Shown here piece by piece: positions 10,967-21,936 of a stretch of DNA of 64,000 bases. The translations under genes were made by a program, and so were the position numbers. How positions within the stretch are numbered: the stretch's first letter is position 1; the number at the start of each line of letters is the position of its first letter. The stretch is from Protopterus annectens (lineage: Eukaryota > Chordata > Ceratodontiformes > Protopteridae), in assembly GCF_019279795.1 (NCBI RefSeq), contig NC_056727.1, positions 1,209,676,077-1,209,740,076 on the forward strand, given 5' to 3'. The notes beneath the pieces are model-generated. The model saw only the letters and a program-made list of their open reading frames with translations. It did not search any database and was not told the DNA's origin.

Positions 10967-11914
10967 GGCTGGGTTAATCAACCCTAAACCTCCTTCCTCT
11001 TTATGTACATACAAAACTCCTCTTTTTACTGGGTTTAATCTAGAACCCCATATAAATGAAAAAAAAATATCTGCAATAATTAATTTTCAAATACTGTTGG
11101 CAACATAAATATACATGTGCCTTTTTTCTCAATGATAAATTATCTTCTCCAAAAAAGACATGTTTGATTTGTTTCTTCTACTGCTTTTTCAACATTGAAT
11201 TCTACTTGTATTTTTATTCCCAAATTTGATACCCAACACAGAAGTTTCATTCATTGTGAAATATATACCCCCTATCTTTACTACATTACCTAAACCTTTA
11301 CTTTTATCTTTATTTAAAGCCATCTCTATCACCTCTAGACACTTATTTGTGCAAATTACTTATTTTATCTAAATTTTGTTTTTTGTATTAATATGTTATC
11401 TGCATATGTTAACAGAACTGGAATTTTTAACCCTTCAAGCGTTACATACTATCACATTCATAACTAATGCAAAGAGCATACAACTCACTGAAAATCCCTG
11501 AGTTATACCACTCTTCATATGTACCTCTTGGCTTAACCAGCCATTTACAAGTATTTTTCTTTATTATTAATATACGCTGACATACATTTCCCAACTTTCT
11601 CACTTACATTATATTCTTTCATTATTACCCATAAGATTTCATGTCCAGCCGTATCAAATGGCTTATGAAGGTCTTATATCATGAACAGAAAAGAGCAAAA
11701 CAAAAAATAGTATCATCCACAATTTCTCTATCAATAATTCTTGACAACCCTTTCCTTTTCTACTATCTTCAATAATATTTTCCATTTTGGTTTCAAATCT
11801 CTCTTGTATTATTTTCATAAGGTCTTATAATCATTATTATTCAATACTATCGGTTTCCAGTTTTTTGTCTTCTATCTTACTTCTTCCATACAAATCTAAG
11901 TATTCTACTGCATA
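10967..11914 (-). mobile_element. L1/Tx1-like LINE RT fragment, degraded
   Basis: Minus-strand conceptual translation recovers, in order: 'NWKPIVLNN' then 'YKTL' (about 11840-11870, 'NWRPISLLN.DYKI'), 'DLHKPFDTAGHEI' (about 11635-11680, RT motif A), 'VLLTYADNILIQ' (about 11385-11425, the YADD-type motif with D to N), and 'FIWGSRLNPVKRGVLY' then 'EEGGLGLINP' (about 10972-11060, the L1 C-terminal block). Stops are frequent. The second catalytic Asp is lost. It is bounded by an L2-like LINE on one side and a DIRS fossil on the other. Confidence 0.6.
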
Positions 11915-12214
11915 ATTCTCTATATGTAAAATAACTCAGCATCTGTGTTGTCCTTCTCTCATTCTGCTTAATTACAGATCCGATCCTTGGATCCAACACG
12001 GACACCTTCAACAGACTTTAGCTTCCAGGCTCGAGCTTCTCCCTTACCCATAACCCGCTGCCACAGCTCTACCTCCTCAGATCGAGTTTGCTGCCTCTAA
12101 CAGAATTAGAAGAAAAAAAGGAACCAAGGGCTCAACCTGGCATGTAGATTCCAACAGAGGTTTCTTACGATCCTCTAAAACCAGACTTTTTTGGAGGTGG
12201 ATGGCTGTGTGGGA

Positions 12215-12306
12215 AGGTGAAGCAGAATAAGGACAACACCGATAGCAGGTTATGGTAAGTGCAGAATATATCTGATGTTGTCCTTCTCATTCTGCTTCAC
12301 TGATGG
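12215..12306. repeat. Family C internal complementary region
   Basis: GAAGCAGAATAAGGACAACA followed, after GTTATGGTAAGTGCAGAATATAT, by TGTTGTCCTTCTCATTCTGCTTC: the same inward-facing arrangement as the A and B ICRs. The terminal copy near 11918-11975 matches it imperfectly. Confidence 0.6.
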
Positions 12307-12357
12307 GTCACAGTCCCCAGCTACAAGATATCTTGGGTGGCCTCAAGGAAGGATATG

Positions 12358-12651
12358 TCAGACCAACGACGAGCAAAAAGACATCTTGCTCCTGGAGACA
12401 ATGTCCAACTTACAATGGGTAACGAATGCATGGCACTTAGACCAAGTTGCTGCAGCATAAATATCAATTGGAACTCTAGATGAAAAAAACACCAAGGCAG
12501 CTACAGATCTTGTTCAATGGGCTTTTGGAAGACTAGGCAATTTCAGATAATTTTTGTCAAAAATAAATGTTATGCAACTGGTTATCCACCTAGCTACTGT
12601 CACTTTAGAAACTGCTCAACCCTTACAGATAGAGGAGAAGGAGACTAATAA
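12358..12651 (-). pseudogene. Family C tyrosine recombinase, C-terminal part
   Basis: The reading '..RSVAALVFFSSRVPIDI', 'YAAATWSKCHAFVTHCKL' and 'DIVSRSKMSFCSSLV' followed by a stop (12358-12360) aligns with the B1 YR C-terminus ('RSLSTSAAFQARVPLDN...AAATWTTPHTFITHYKL'). The candidate nucleophile Tyr (THYKL in B1) is Cys here, so this copy could not catalyse recombination. The N-terminal remainder lies at 18256-18427 and 24859-24921. Confidence 0.65.
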
Positions 12652-12858
12652 AGTACAATTTTGTACCTACCATAAATGTAGATGTTCGAGTGCCAATACA
12701 GCTGCAGTCATTACAGATGGGTTCTCCTGCCGTCAGGCGGGTCCTCGGTCGGCCGAATTCCAAAGTCTAGGTCCGGCGTCGGTTGTCGTCGCTTCTTCCC
12801 TGACGTCAGTGCGACAGGGGTATAAAAGAACCAGCCGACGCCATTTTCTTCAGTCTTT
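12652..12858. repeat. A2 left ITR
   Basis: Inverted partner of 18077-18255 plus about 30 nt of outer extension. It contains TGACGTCAG and GGGGTATAAAAG pointing rightward into the element, so an antisense promoter is possible. Confidence 0.88.
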
Positions 12859-12906
12859 CTTGCCCCAGATGTCAGGTGCCCCCAGAAGGAAGGCAATACC
12901 TAATTT

Positions 12907-12908
<2 letters not shown>

Positions 12909-12956
<48 letters not shown>
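12909..12956. repeat. (TA)n microsatellite inside A2
   Basis: A TA run of about 48 bp between the left ITR and the ICR. The matching place in A7 (about 36090-36105) has only a few TA units, so this is a copy-specific expansion. Confidence 0.95.
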
Positions 12957-12958
<2 letters not shown>

Positions 12959-13087
12959 GCAATGCAAAATAATCAAAAAACAGTAGTTGCAAGCAAATAT
13001 ACCATAAAAGAATAACCCCAAACAGGTTGTAAGAGGAGGTGTAGCCACTAGGCCTGTCCCAAGAGGGGAAGGAGGGAGGGAAACCTG

Positions 13088-13186
13088 GACTGCAGCTGTA
13101 TTAGCACTCGAACATCTACATTTATGGTAGGTACAAAACTGTACTATGTTCATCGTGCATACAGCTGCAGTCATTACAGATGGGTA
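13088..13186. repeat. A2 internal complementary region
   Basis: Left half complements the outer left ITR (GTACAAAACTGTACT...), right half complements the outer right ITR (ATGTTCATCGTGCAT...). A conserved purine-rich tract (GAGGGGAAGGAGGGAGGG) ends just before it. Confidence 0.9.
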
Positions 13187-13218
13187 GAATCCCAAAGCTA
13201 TGCAAGGGGAGGTAGGCA

Positions 13219-14240
13219 CTAGGTGGAACTGGGCGGAGCCAGAATGCCCTGCAAAACTGCAGTGGCAAAGCCAGCTCTAGTTTTGGAGTATAAAGGTAGG
13301 TGGTAGTGTTTAGTGAAGGTATGCACAGAACTCCAAGTGACTGCTTCCAAAATATCTTTGGTAGGAACTCCTCTGAGGAAGGCTGTAGAGGTAGCTGTGG
13401 CCCTTGTGGAGTGGGGTCTGATGCCTGCAGGTACAGATTTACCATGAAAAGAGTAACAAACTTATGCAGTGGCCTATCCATTTTGAAATTGTCTGTTTGG
13501 AAATTGGCTTCCCTTGAGCTCCTACAGCAAAGGACACAAACAGTTGTTCTGATTTTCTGAAAGGCTTTGTTCTGTCCAAATAGTAACGCAGCTGTCTAAG
13601 GATGTCCAAGGAATGTAGCAGCTTTTCCCCTTTGTTTTGAGGGGTTAGGGTAAAAGGTAGGTAAGTGTATGGCCTGCTTTAAAGCTACCCTGGATACCAC
13701 CTTAGGCATAAATGACGGGTTGGTTCGTAGGGAAACCCTGTCCTGATGGAAGATGATAAAGGGCTGCACAGCCATGAGGGCTTGTAGTTCCGAGACCCTA
13801 CGAGCTGAGGTAATAGCCAGAAGGAAAGCTGTTTTCCAGGACAAATATTGCAAATCTGTTGAGGCAGCTGGCTCAAAAGGAGGCAAGGTTAAGTTTTCTA
13901 GAATGAAATTAAGATCTCAAGCAGGGATTGGTTGTTTCCTTGGAGGTCTTATATTCTTAGCCCCTCTGAGGAACTGTCTTAAGAGTGGGTGAGAGAATAA
14001 AGGTGGATCAGTGTTGTATTCTGCAGAAATGGCTGAGGCATGGATTTTGATAGAGGAGAATGAAAGTCCACTGCTTAGCAGCTCAGCTAGATACTGTAAT
14101 ATTTCAGGCAAATTCAGTTTTCCTGGATCCTGGCCCTTTTTCTCATTCCAAGCACAAAACCGTTTCCATTTTGTGGAGTAAGCTTTTCTAGTAGACGGCC
14201 TTCTGGCCTCCAAAATGACATCCTGCACCACCTTGGAGAG
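13219..14240 (-). pseudogene. A2 tyrosine recombinase, frameshifted
   Basis: 'RRPSTRKAYSTKWKRF' opens the domain near 14205. 'GLSFSSIKIHASAISAEY', 'SARRVSEL' (about 13790) and 'LRTNPSFMPKV' follow. An extra G in a G-run near 13640 and a small deletion near 13450 shift the catalytic C-terminal part out of frame; the stop would be at 13219. The frame runs upstream without a stop into the RT-overlapping frame (joined ORF 13917-16202). Confidence 0.85.
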
Positions 14241-14257
14241 TAGGGTCTGTTGTGATG

Positions 14258-16202
14258 TTAAGGAATCTTCCATGCGGACAGATTGAGTGTTTTCAGCTGA
14301 CTGTGAAGAGTTTTGTAGCTGTGCTGAGTCAGAAGAAGAGGCATTAGAGGTAGGGTCCATGGAGGAGAATACGTCAGGCTCCTCAGGAGTGGGTACCAGT
14401 GTTGTCTTGGCCAGTCTGGAGCAATCAGAATCATCTTTGGTCTGTCTGCTCTTGCTTTTAAAAGCACTTTGGGCAGTAGAGGAAGGGGTGGGAAGGCGTA
14501 AACTGTCAGTGCTGTCCAACTGAAAGAAAGAGCGTCCACTCTCCAGGCCTTTGGATGAAATGTCCTTGAGCAGAATCTTGTTAATTGATGATTTTTGTGG
14601 GAGGCAAACAGATCTATGTCTGGTCTTCCCTACGCTTGAATTATCTCTGTAAAAACTTGAGGATGCAACTTCCATTCGTGTGGATCTGTCATATTTCTGC
14701 TTAGGTTGTCTGCCAGCGTGTTTTCCATGCCTGGCAAGTACTGTGCTTGAAGCTCGATTTGCAACTCCAGAGCCATGTTCCAAAGTGACATGGCCAGCCT
14801 GCATAGGGGGTATGAATGTGTTCCTCCTTGTTTGTTTATGTACCACATTACTGTGGTGTTGTCTGTTCTTATCAATAGTTGACCTGGATGCAGAAAGCCT
14901 TTGAAAGCTATAATAGCATTTATTACTGCTAGCATCTCCTTTTGATTGATGTGAAGGTGCTTTTCCTTTTGGGACCATTTGCCCTGAATGCACCGGTCTG
15001 TCATGTGTGCCCCCCAGGCGTAGTCTGAGGCGTCTGTTGTGATGACTTGATTTGCTTGAGGCTTGCAGAATGGTAGACCTGTGTTTGTTTGGCATGCTAG
15101 AGCCCACCATAGAAATTCCTTTTGCAAACATGGAATTAGTGGTATTGTTGATTCCAAACTGTGGCTGTGTTGAGACCATAGGTTTTTTTAGGTACCATTG
15201 AAGTTTCCTCATATGCAACTTTGCACATGGGATTAGTAGAATGCAAGATGCCATGAATCCCAGAGCCTGCAGGATTTTCCTTGAAGTCAGCCTGGTGCAA
15301 TTTGCTAGTGTCTTGAAGTATTGAGTTAGTTGCCCCTGCTTCTCTGGCATAAGATAGGCCATCTGGGTGTTTGTGTCCAAGTTGGCACCCAGGAAAATTA
15401 TTTTCTGAGATGGCGTTAGCCTGGATTTCTCTTTGTTGACTGTGTATCCCAGAGAATTCAATAACAGTGTTACATAAGCCAGATGTTCCAGAAGTATGTG
15501 TTTGCTGTCCGCTTGGATCAGGCAGTCGTCCAAGTAAGGGTATATTTGTATCCCTTGAAGTCTGCAGTAGGCAATTACTGATGCCAGGCATTTCGTGAAT
15601 ACTCTGGGCGCAGTAGAAAAGGGCAATGCAGAGAATTGATAGTGGATTGAATCTGCAAGAAATCTGAGGTATCTTCTGCAGCTTTGTCTGATTGGGACAT
15701 GCAGGTATGCCTCCTTGAGGTCCAATGTTACCAGCCAAGACTCTTTGCCCAGCACGTGAAGAAGCTGCTGTAAAGTGAGCATCTTGAATTTTGGTACGAG
15801 TAGAAATGTGTTTAGGATGGATAAGTCCAAAATGGGTCTCCAATCTGTTCCCTTCCTCGGCACCAGGAATAGTCTGGAATAAAAACCTTGACCTTGTTCG
15901 TGGGTAGGTACCTCTTGAATAGCTTTCATGCTCATGAGCTTTGAAATTTGTATTTGAGCCTCTGCCCTTTGGTTGTGTGGCAGGTTCGGCATGCCTCTCA
16001 TTTTTGGAAGGGTGTGAAAATGAAATCTGTAGCCTTTGTTTGTAATGTCCAGGATCCATTTGTCCTTTGTGACAATATGCCAATTTTTTGAAAATAATAA
16101 CAGCTTTCCTCCTAAGGGTGCTGACATTTGGGCCTTGCTTGGCATGCAAAGGGGAAAGTCATTGGGTTTGCTTCCTGTATTGCTGTGAACTATCTTCGCC
16201 AC
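14258..16202 (-). pseudogene. A2 pol: RT, RNase H, MT-like domain
   Basis: RT: 'TLDLKEAYLHVP' (about 15710-15745) and 'YLDDCL' (about 15528-15545). The 'LPFGLSTAPRVF' block has lost two residues ('LPFSTAPRVF'). RNase H: 'TTDASDYAWGAH', 'HINQKEMLAV' and 'RTDNTTVMWYINKQGG' in the frame 14630-15157. MT-like: 14258-14539 ('YAFPPLPLLPKVLLK', 'LIAPDWPRQHW'). A frameshift near 15180 ('QWYLKK/PMVS') moves the long ORF into the YR-linked frame. The first codons overlap gag. Confidence 0.87.
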
Positions 16203-17943
16203 CTCTTGGTGTTGGAGTTTGCCATTGTCTGCCTCTATACGATCCTTGAGATTGTCCTCTGCCCCTTGGGCGCCTGTATCTACCTCTTTGGGGTCTGTCC
16301 ATGGCTGGAAAGGACCAATTTTTTGAAGGCCAATTTCTACTAAAACGTGGTGGTTGTACCTGTAGAAAATCTTTAACAGTTTGCATAGATTTAGCTTTTT
16401 CTTCCATTTTCCTTAATACCTCCTCAGCATTAGCACCAAATAATACATCCTTTTGTAGAGGAGCATCTAGTAATTTAGCTTTGACATGATCAGGCAAGGT
16501 TTGTTCCCTAAGCCAGGAATGTCTACGTATGACTGATCCTGTAACAGCAGCTCTACTTGAGGCCTCTAGAGCATCATAACCACATTGTAAGGTGTGCTTA
16601 CCCACTTGTTCTGCACTATGCATCATATCCTGCAACTCCTTCAAATCTAGTTGTTCAGGTTGTGACATTTTACTTTTCAATTGTGATAACAGAAACTGTT
16701 GATATTTAAGCATATTCAACTGACAGTTTAAGGCCCTCAACGCTAGGGTAGCCGAGGTATATACCTTTTTTCCCCACCTTTCTAAGGATCTAGAATCTCT
16801 CTTGGAAGGTAATGGATTCTTAGCAGTAGAGGCCTTCATTCCCTTGGGTCCCTAAGAAATGGTTTCTGGGTCAGCAGTATGACATTTGTAAAGAAATTGG
16901 TGTGAGTTAGGAACTCTGTAGTACCTATCAGGCTTGACTGGAGCTGGAGGCAGGGAATCCGAATTAAGGCAGGCCTCCGAGTAAACATCATCAAGTATGT
17001 CCAAGACAGGAGGTATCGCCAGAGGACTGTGCTGAGGTAGCAAAAGAAATTCCCTAAGCCTTCTTTCTTGGAATCTGAATAATCTTGGCCTTCCCAGTGG
17101 AAGTGTTCCCTCAAGGTATGCAAGGTTTCCCCGAATGAGTAATCCTCTGGGGGGGATACAGAAGGAATGGACTCCTCTGCATCGGAATCTTCAAAAGGGG
17201 AGTAAGAATGTTCCTCCTCATCAGAATGCTCTGAAATTATGGAGCCCTGATCAGAAGAGGGTGATTCTTCCTCCACTCTGGGTCTTTTGTCCGGTGGGGG
17301 TTGGGAACCCCTGATAAGAGTAATTAAATCCTCAGCCATTTTAAGCATCTGCTTTTTAGGCATGGGGCCTGGAGATGGGCCCTGTGCAGCAGGTCTCGGA
17401 GTGCATGGCTGATTTAGACTTAGTAAAGGCCTTGATGGAAAAGGAAGAGGAATGTCTGAAGACACCATGGGTGGAGGTAGACCTGTCCACATTATGAGGC
17501 TCAACACTAACAGTGGCTTCGGTATCTGTAGTTGGGGTGTGGGCCGAGGAACCTGCGGCCTCGGTTACAGAGGACACCGCCAGAGAAGCATCGTCGGTAG
17601 TCAGGGGCTGCGTAGGCGCCTCGTTGAGAACCGGACCACGTGTAGTCGGCTTTGGCGTGGTGTCGGTGGAGGCTGCGGATCTTGCGTGTCGGTCCTTGTC
17701 CTTGCGTTTTTTGGACAAAACAGGAGTCGGAGTCTCCGACGACATTATATAGTTAAAAGCTTTCCCAAAATAGTGCTGGGCGAACTCCGCCCGACGCTTA
17801 ATAGTGCATTTATTGAAAGTAGCAGAAAAGCGACAGCCCGAGATGTCGTGGTCTGGGCCTAAACAAGGTATACAGAGGGAATGGAAATCCTTATGCGGTA
17901 TTTGCTTCCCAAAAGAAATACAATTGTTAACTTTGTCTGACAT
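16159..17943 (-). pseudogene. A2 gag, frameshifted; zinc cysteines lost
   Basis: Starts at 'MSDKVNNC' (17943). Two zinc-module cysteines are replaced (SCGK to SFGK, RFCATF to RFSATF). 'KMAEDLITLIRG' is at about 17310-17345; an acidic Ser/Glu stretch follows. A frameshift near 17060 and a stop at about 16854 interrupt it. The C-terminal 226-codon piece (16159-16839) is intact, with the helical region and RG-rich tail. Confidence 0.83.
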
Positions 17944-18076
17944 CGGTCTGAGGCAAGAAAAGTTTCCCCAATGGGGTACTTAGCTTTAAAGAAGACTTCG
18001 GTTTCAAAATTTTCGCAATTTCAGGAGCTGGCCGACCGGCACTTGCGAACTGCTTCTGCTTCGGGCACCGCGCGGC

Positions 18077-18255
18077 AAAAAAGGCTGAAGAAAATGGCGT
18101 TGGCTGGTTCTTTTATACCCCTGTCGCACTGACGTCAGGGAAGAAGCGACGACAATTGACGCCGGACCTAGACTTTGGAATTCGGCCGACCGAGGACCCG
18201 CCTGACGGCAGGAGAACCCATCTGTAATGACTGCAGCTGTATGCATGATGAACAT
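18077..18255. repeat. A2 right ITR (element 5' end)
   Basis: Reverse complement of the inner part of the left ITR; ends GAACAT and lacks the left outer extension. Confidence 0.87.
18108..18136 (-). promoter_or_regulatory. A2 TATA box with upstream CRE-type palindrome
   Basis: On the minus strand a TGACGTCA palindrome is followed about 10 nt later by GGGGTATAAAAG. The TATA lies some 170 nt upstream of the gag start. TGACGTCA is the CREB/ATF consensus; use in vivo is inference. Confidence 0.6.
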
Positions 18256-18427
18256 CTGCTCAGATTTTCTGAATTGTTTTGTTCTATGTAGACAGAAATG
18301 TAACTGTCTGTGAACATCCAAGGAATGTAACATATATTCTCCTTTGTTAGAATAATTTGGAAAGAACACTGGTAACTGAATGCTCTGATTTATGTTAGAC
18401 TCTGTGGCTACTTTTGGCATAAAAAAA
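18256..18427 (-). pseudogene. Family C tyrosine recombinase, segment 2
   Basis: Reads 'FFMPKVATESNINQSIQLP', 'VFFPNYSNKGEYMLHSLD' and 'VHRQLHFCLHRTKQFRKSEQ', the stretch just upstream of the part at 12358-12651. It is bounded by A2 on the left and B1 on the right; both insertions hit the same gene. Where it is joined it aligns with the B1 YR without missing residues. Confidence 0.72.
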
Positions 18428-18612
18428 GAAGTTATGTGCTCACCATAATGTTCCATGTTGGTAGTCCATCACACCCTTCATTTTTACATATGGGTTCGGA
18501 GCCGCACCTCAGCTCCGACTTGGACGATTTACAAGCTTGGAAGACTTCTGGTTGGCTTGTGGCTAAGCAAGTATCCCATGGTGCACCAGTGCAATCCCCA
18601 GATCTTGTTTGC
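18428..18612. repeat. B1 left ITR
   Basis: Pairs with 24698-24858 (shared blocks TTTTTACATATGGGTTCGGA and CAATCCCCAGATCT, inverted). The outermost ~25 nt have no partner in the right ITR, the same asymmetry as in family A. Confidence 0.83.
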
Positions 18613-18730
18613 TGCTCGCTAGAAACAGAAAAACCCCCCAATTAACAAACGAATACTGAAGGGTCACCAACCAAGACAATCAAATTATTACCTCCAGATT
18701 TTCCAGGGTGGGGGCAGGAGGGCGGGTTGG

Positions 18731-18833
18731 TAAAAATGAAGGGTGAGATGGACTACCAACAAGGAACGTTATGGTGAGTACATAACTTCTTTATGTTGTG
18801 TAGTCCAATCTCACCTTCATTTTTACATATGGG
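18731..18833. repeat. B1 internal complementary region
   Basis: GGTGAGATGGACTACCAACA...CATAACTTCTTTATGTTGTGTAGTCC...: the first half complements the outer left ITR, the second the outer right ITR. It joins the two ends as in a circle. Confidence 0.83.
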
Positions 18834-18868
18834 ACAGCGTCCCTAGCGCCTTATTCTTGGGTGGCTCA

Positions 18869-19890
18869 TTAAAAAATACTCCTGAGCACCATGGAGCCAA
18901 AGGATGCTCTACCCCTGGATGCTAAATCCAATTTATAATGTGTAATAAAGGTGTGAGGGGTAGTCCACGTAGCTGCTGCACAAATATTATCAAGTGGTAC
19001 CCTGGCTTGAAAGGCTGCAGAGGTAGACAGAGACCTGGTAGAGTGAGCCTTGATCCTGTAGGTTAAAGGTCTGCCCTCTGAATTGTAGATGAAGGCTATG
19101 TAACTAGAAATCCAATTAGACAATGTCACCTTAGAAACTGGTAAGCCCAATCTGGAGTTGGAAAAAGAAATGAATAACTGGTCTGACTTCCGAAATTCTT
19201 TGGTCCGTTGCAAATAAAAAAGTAGCTGGCTATGAACATCCAGCTGGTGGAAACGATATTCAGCTGCATTACAGTGATTGGGAAAGAAAACTGGAAGCTC
19301 AATGGACTGATTTAAGGCGGCATTAGAACAAACTTTGGGAACAAACGAAGGATTGGTACATAAAGATACCCTGTCTTTATGAAAGATTAAATAAGGTGGC
19401 TTAATAGACAGGGCTTGTAGCTCAGATACACGTCTGGCTGACATAATGGCTACTAAAAACACAGTCTTCCAAGACAAATATTTTAAAGATGAGTGAGAAG
19501 GTTCAAAAGGAGGGGATGTCAACCTGGACAACACAAAATTTAAGTCCCAAGAAGCCACAGGTTCTTGTAATGGTAGTCTCAATAAAGTGGCCCCTCTCAA
19601 GAAAGTCTTGCATAGCTTATGAGACATAAGGTTGGCATTTGGGGACCTTAAATAAAAATGAGAGATTGCCGCCAACTGCACTTAGATGGTGGCTGCGGCA
19701 GATCCCTGCTGAAAAAGCTCCGAAAGGAATTTCAGAATCACAGGAATAGGAGCAGTGTAAGGATCCACATTGATTTTCTGTGCCCAAATAGAAAACCTTT
19801 TCCATTTACTGTCATACAGCCTTCTGGTTAAGGGTTTATGCGAGGATAATAGAATATGTGACACTGAGGAAGAAACATCATGAAGCCTGA
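18869..19890 (-). pseudogene. B1 tyrosine recombinase, one stop codon
   Basis: The C-terminal 270 codons (18869-19681) are intact and keep 'SARRVSEL' (catalytic Arg), 'HSTR', 'AAATW...HTFITHY' (Trp, His, candidate Tyr). The N-domain ('TRRLYDSKWKRFSIW', about 19800) is separated only by a TAA near 19680 where relatives have a Lys/Arg-type position ('SSIK.HA'). This is the best preserved catalytic YR domain in the window together with A9. The upstream frame overlaps RNase H (ORF 19682-20662). Confidence 0.88.
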
Positions 19891-21936
19891 CTAGAGCTGG
19901 AACAGGAGCAGCCATGCTGTCAATGTGAGGGTGTGGAGAGCGGGATGTAGCGAACCCGACATGTAGGACAATAGATCTGGAACTGGGTCCAGAATCCAAG
20001 GATCGTCCAGGAGAAGTGGCTCGAGGAAGGGGAAGCAGACCTGACGAGGCCAGTAAGGAGCAATGAGGATCAACTTGCTTCCCAGCCGATTGGCTTTCTG
20101 AATCACTTTGGAGATAAGAGGGAATGGAGAAAAGTAATACAGAAGTCCTGTGGGCCAATCGTGGACCAGAGCATCTCTGGGCGTTTCCCCCGGAGGAGGA
20201 ATCAGGGAAAAATAGCTGCTGCACTTGGCATTGACTGGGCTGGCAAAAATGTTGCAGCAAGGCTGTCCCCATCTCCGGAAAATCTGTTCCACTATTTCCT
20301 GTTTCAGAGACCACTCGTGAGGCAGTAAGATTGCCTGGCTTAGCTTGTCGGTTATCACGTTGGTTGTCCCCGGAATGTGCATTGCCACCAGAAAGCGCTG
20401 TGAAGAAAATCGCCCATTCCCAAACTCGCATAGCCTCTCGACAGAGTGGGGTACTGCCCTGTTTGTTGATATACCACACAACTGACATATTGTCCAATTG
20501 TATCGCAATCGTCCCTGGAGGAACAAGGTCCTGAAGTGCTTGCAACGTCAAAAGCACCGCCCTCATCTCCATAACACTGATATGCAGATGAGCCTCGTGT
20601 CTTTGCCATGTGCCGTGGGCAGTCCTGCCAAGATAATGCCCCCCACCCGACCTGGGAGGCATCCGTGGTCAAAGTGGCAATGGGCTGGGCAGGAACGAAG
20701 GGAGCTTCAGTGAACAAGTGGTTGGGGGCTATCCACCAAAGAAGGTCCTTTTTGCATGGTTCCATCAGGATAGGGTGACTCAGTGGTAGATATTGGAATG
20801 ACCAATGGGAAGACAGGAGCCATTGGAAGATTCTCATGTGCAACCTGGCTAAAGGTATTAACAGAATGGTTGAGGGCATCGTACCGAGAAGTTGAAGAAC
20901 CCATTTTGCTTTGACTTTCCGAAGTGGAAGAAGACGCTGAACTTGTGAGATGAGGTTTTGTGCTCTTTCAGCGGGGAGATGAACTGTCATATCTATTGCG
21001 TCTACCTCTGCGCCTATAAAAATCAGATTGTGAGGGCAGTAATGCAGATTTTTCCCAGTTTATGGAGATCCCTACCCGAGCACAAAGTTGAATGGTGGCG
21101 TCCCTGTTTTGGATGAGTAGATGCCTGGTGGGGACAGTCAGGAGCCAGTCATCCAAATACGGAAACACCTGGAATCCCTGACTTCTCAAGTGAGCTGTCA
21201 CTACTGCCATGCATTTGGTGAACACCCTGGGAGCTGTGGTGAGACCATAGGGCACAGCACGAAACTGATAATGACTGGCTCCCAGCCGGAAACGCAGATA
21301 TCTCCTTGACGCCTTGTCCATTTTTATATGGTATTAGGCATCTTGGAGATCCAGACAGCACATCCAATAGTCTTTCCCTAACAACGGGAGTATCGACTGC
21401 AGTGTGACCATCTGAAACTTGTCTTTCACGGATTTGTTTAATCTGCTGAGGTCCAAAATTGGCCTCCAGTCTCCAGTTCGTTTTGGGACTAAAAAGAACC
21501 CGGAGTAAGTTCCGGATCCTGTCTTGTCTGCTGGGATGGGCTGGATGACTCTTTTTAAGAACAACTTGTTGATCTCCACAGTTGCCTGATCCCTGGGATT
21601 GGGTGGAACATCTTGGATCTTTTTGGGAACAAACGGTGGAAGGGTAAAGGGTATGATATAGCCTCTGGTAACAACTCTTTGTACCCACTTGTCTTGGGTG
21701 ATATTTAGCCAGGCTTCTGAATACAAAGAGATGTGACCCCCGACTGGCCCCAGAGAAACGCAGTCGGGCCCCATATCAGGAGCGCTGATAAGGCCACCCT
21801 CGAAAGGAATCACGGCCTTGCTGGTATTGCGGACCGCCCCTGCTTCTAGGGCGACATCTATCACTTCTTCCTCCTCTGCCTCTGAAGGAGGATTCACTCT
21901 GTGTCCGGAAAGACCCTCTGGGACTTTTTGAACCAC
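19891..21936 (-). pseudogene. B1 pol: RT, RNase H, MT-like domain
   Basis: RT: 'WRPILDLSRLN' (about 21450), then 'CCLDLQDA' (Asp of motif A, about 21340) followed by a stop; 'YLDDWLL' (about 21140-21159) lies in the next ORF. RNase H: 'TLTTDASQVGWGA' (about 20640-20680) and 'QLDNMSVVWYINKQG' (about 20460-20500). MT-like tail: 'NIFASP', 'FSPFPLISKVIQK', 'LIAPYWPRQ' (19891-20350). At least four frame changes or stops. The RNase H frame and the YR-linked frame overlap as in family A. Confidence 0.83.

Larger units (their letters stand above)
11915..12651 (-). mobile_element. DIRS family C fossil, segment 1 (3' end)
   Basis: A third DIRS family, distinct in terminal sequence from A and B. It holds a diverged left ITR (from about 11915, with TGTTGTCCTTCTC and TCTGCTT blocks), an ICR (12215-12306) and the end of a YR gene (12358-12651). 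It is cut at 12651 by A2 and continues at 18256-18427 and 24859-24921. The left boundary is approximate. Confidence 0.65.
12652..18255 (-). mobile_element. DIRS-A2: full-length element (beta type), inserted in family C YR
   Basis: Starts AGTACAA and ends GAACAT. ITRs are at 12652-12858 and 18077-18255, the ICR at 13088-13186. Length is 5,604 bp, longer than its close relative A7 mainly because of a TA microsatellite. The left flank (...ACTAATAA) and right flank (CTGCTCAG...) are continuous YR coding sequence of the family C fossil, with no duplication. gag, pol and YR are each broken a few times, but similarity to A7 is very high, suggesting a recent type. Confidence 0.94.

Noticed and set aside
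12711..13219. ORFs around the A2 left ITR and ICR
   Set aside because: They cross ITR, TA repeat and ICR; non-coding repeat sequence.
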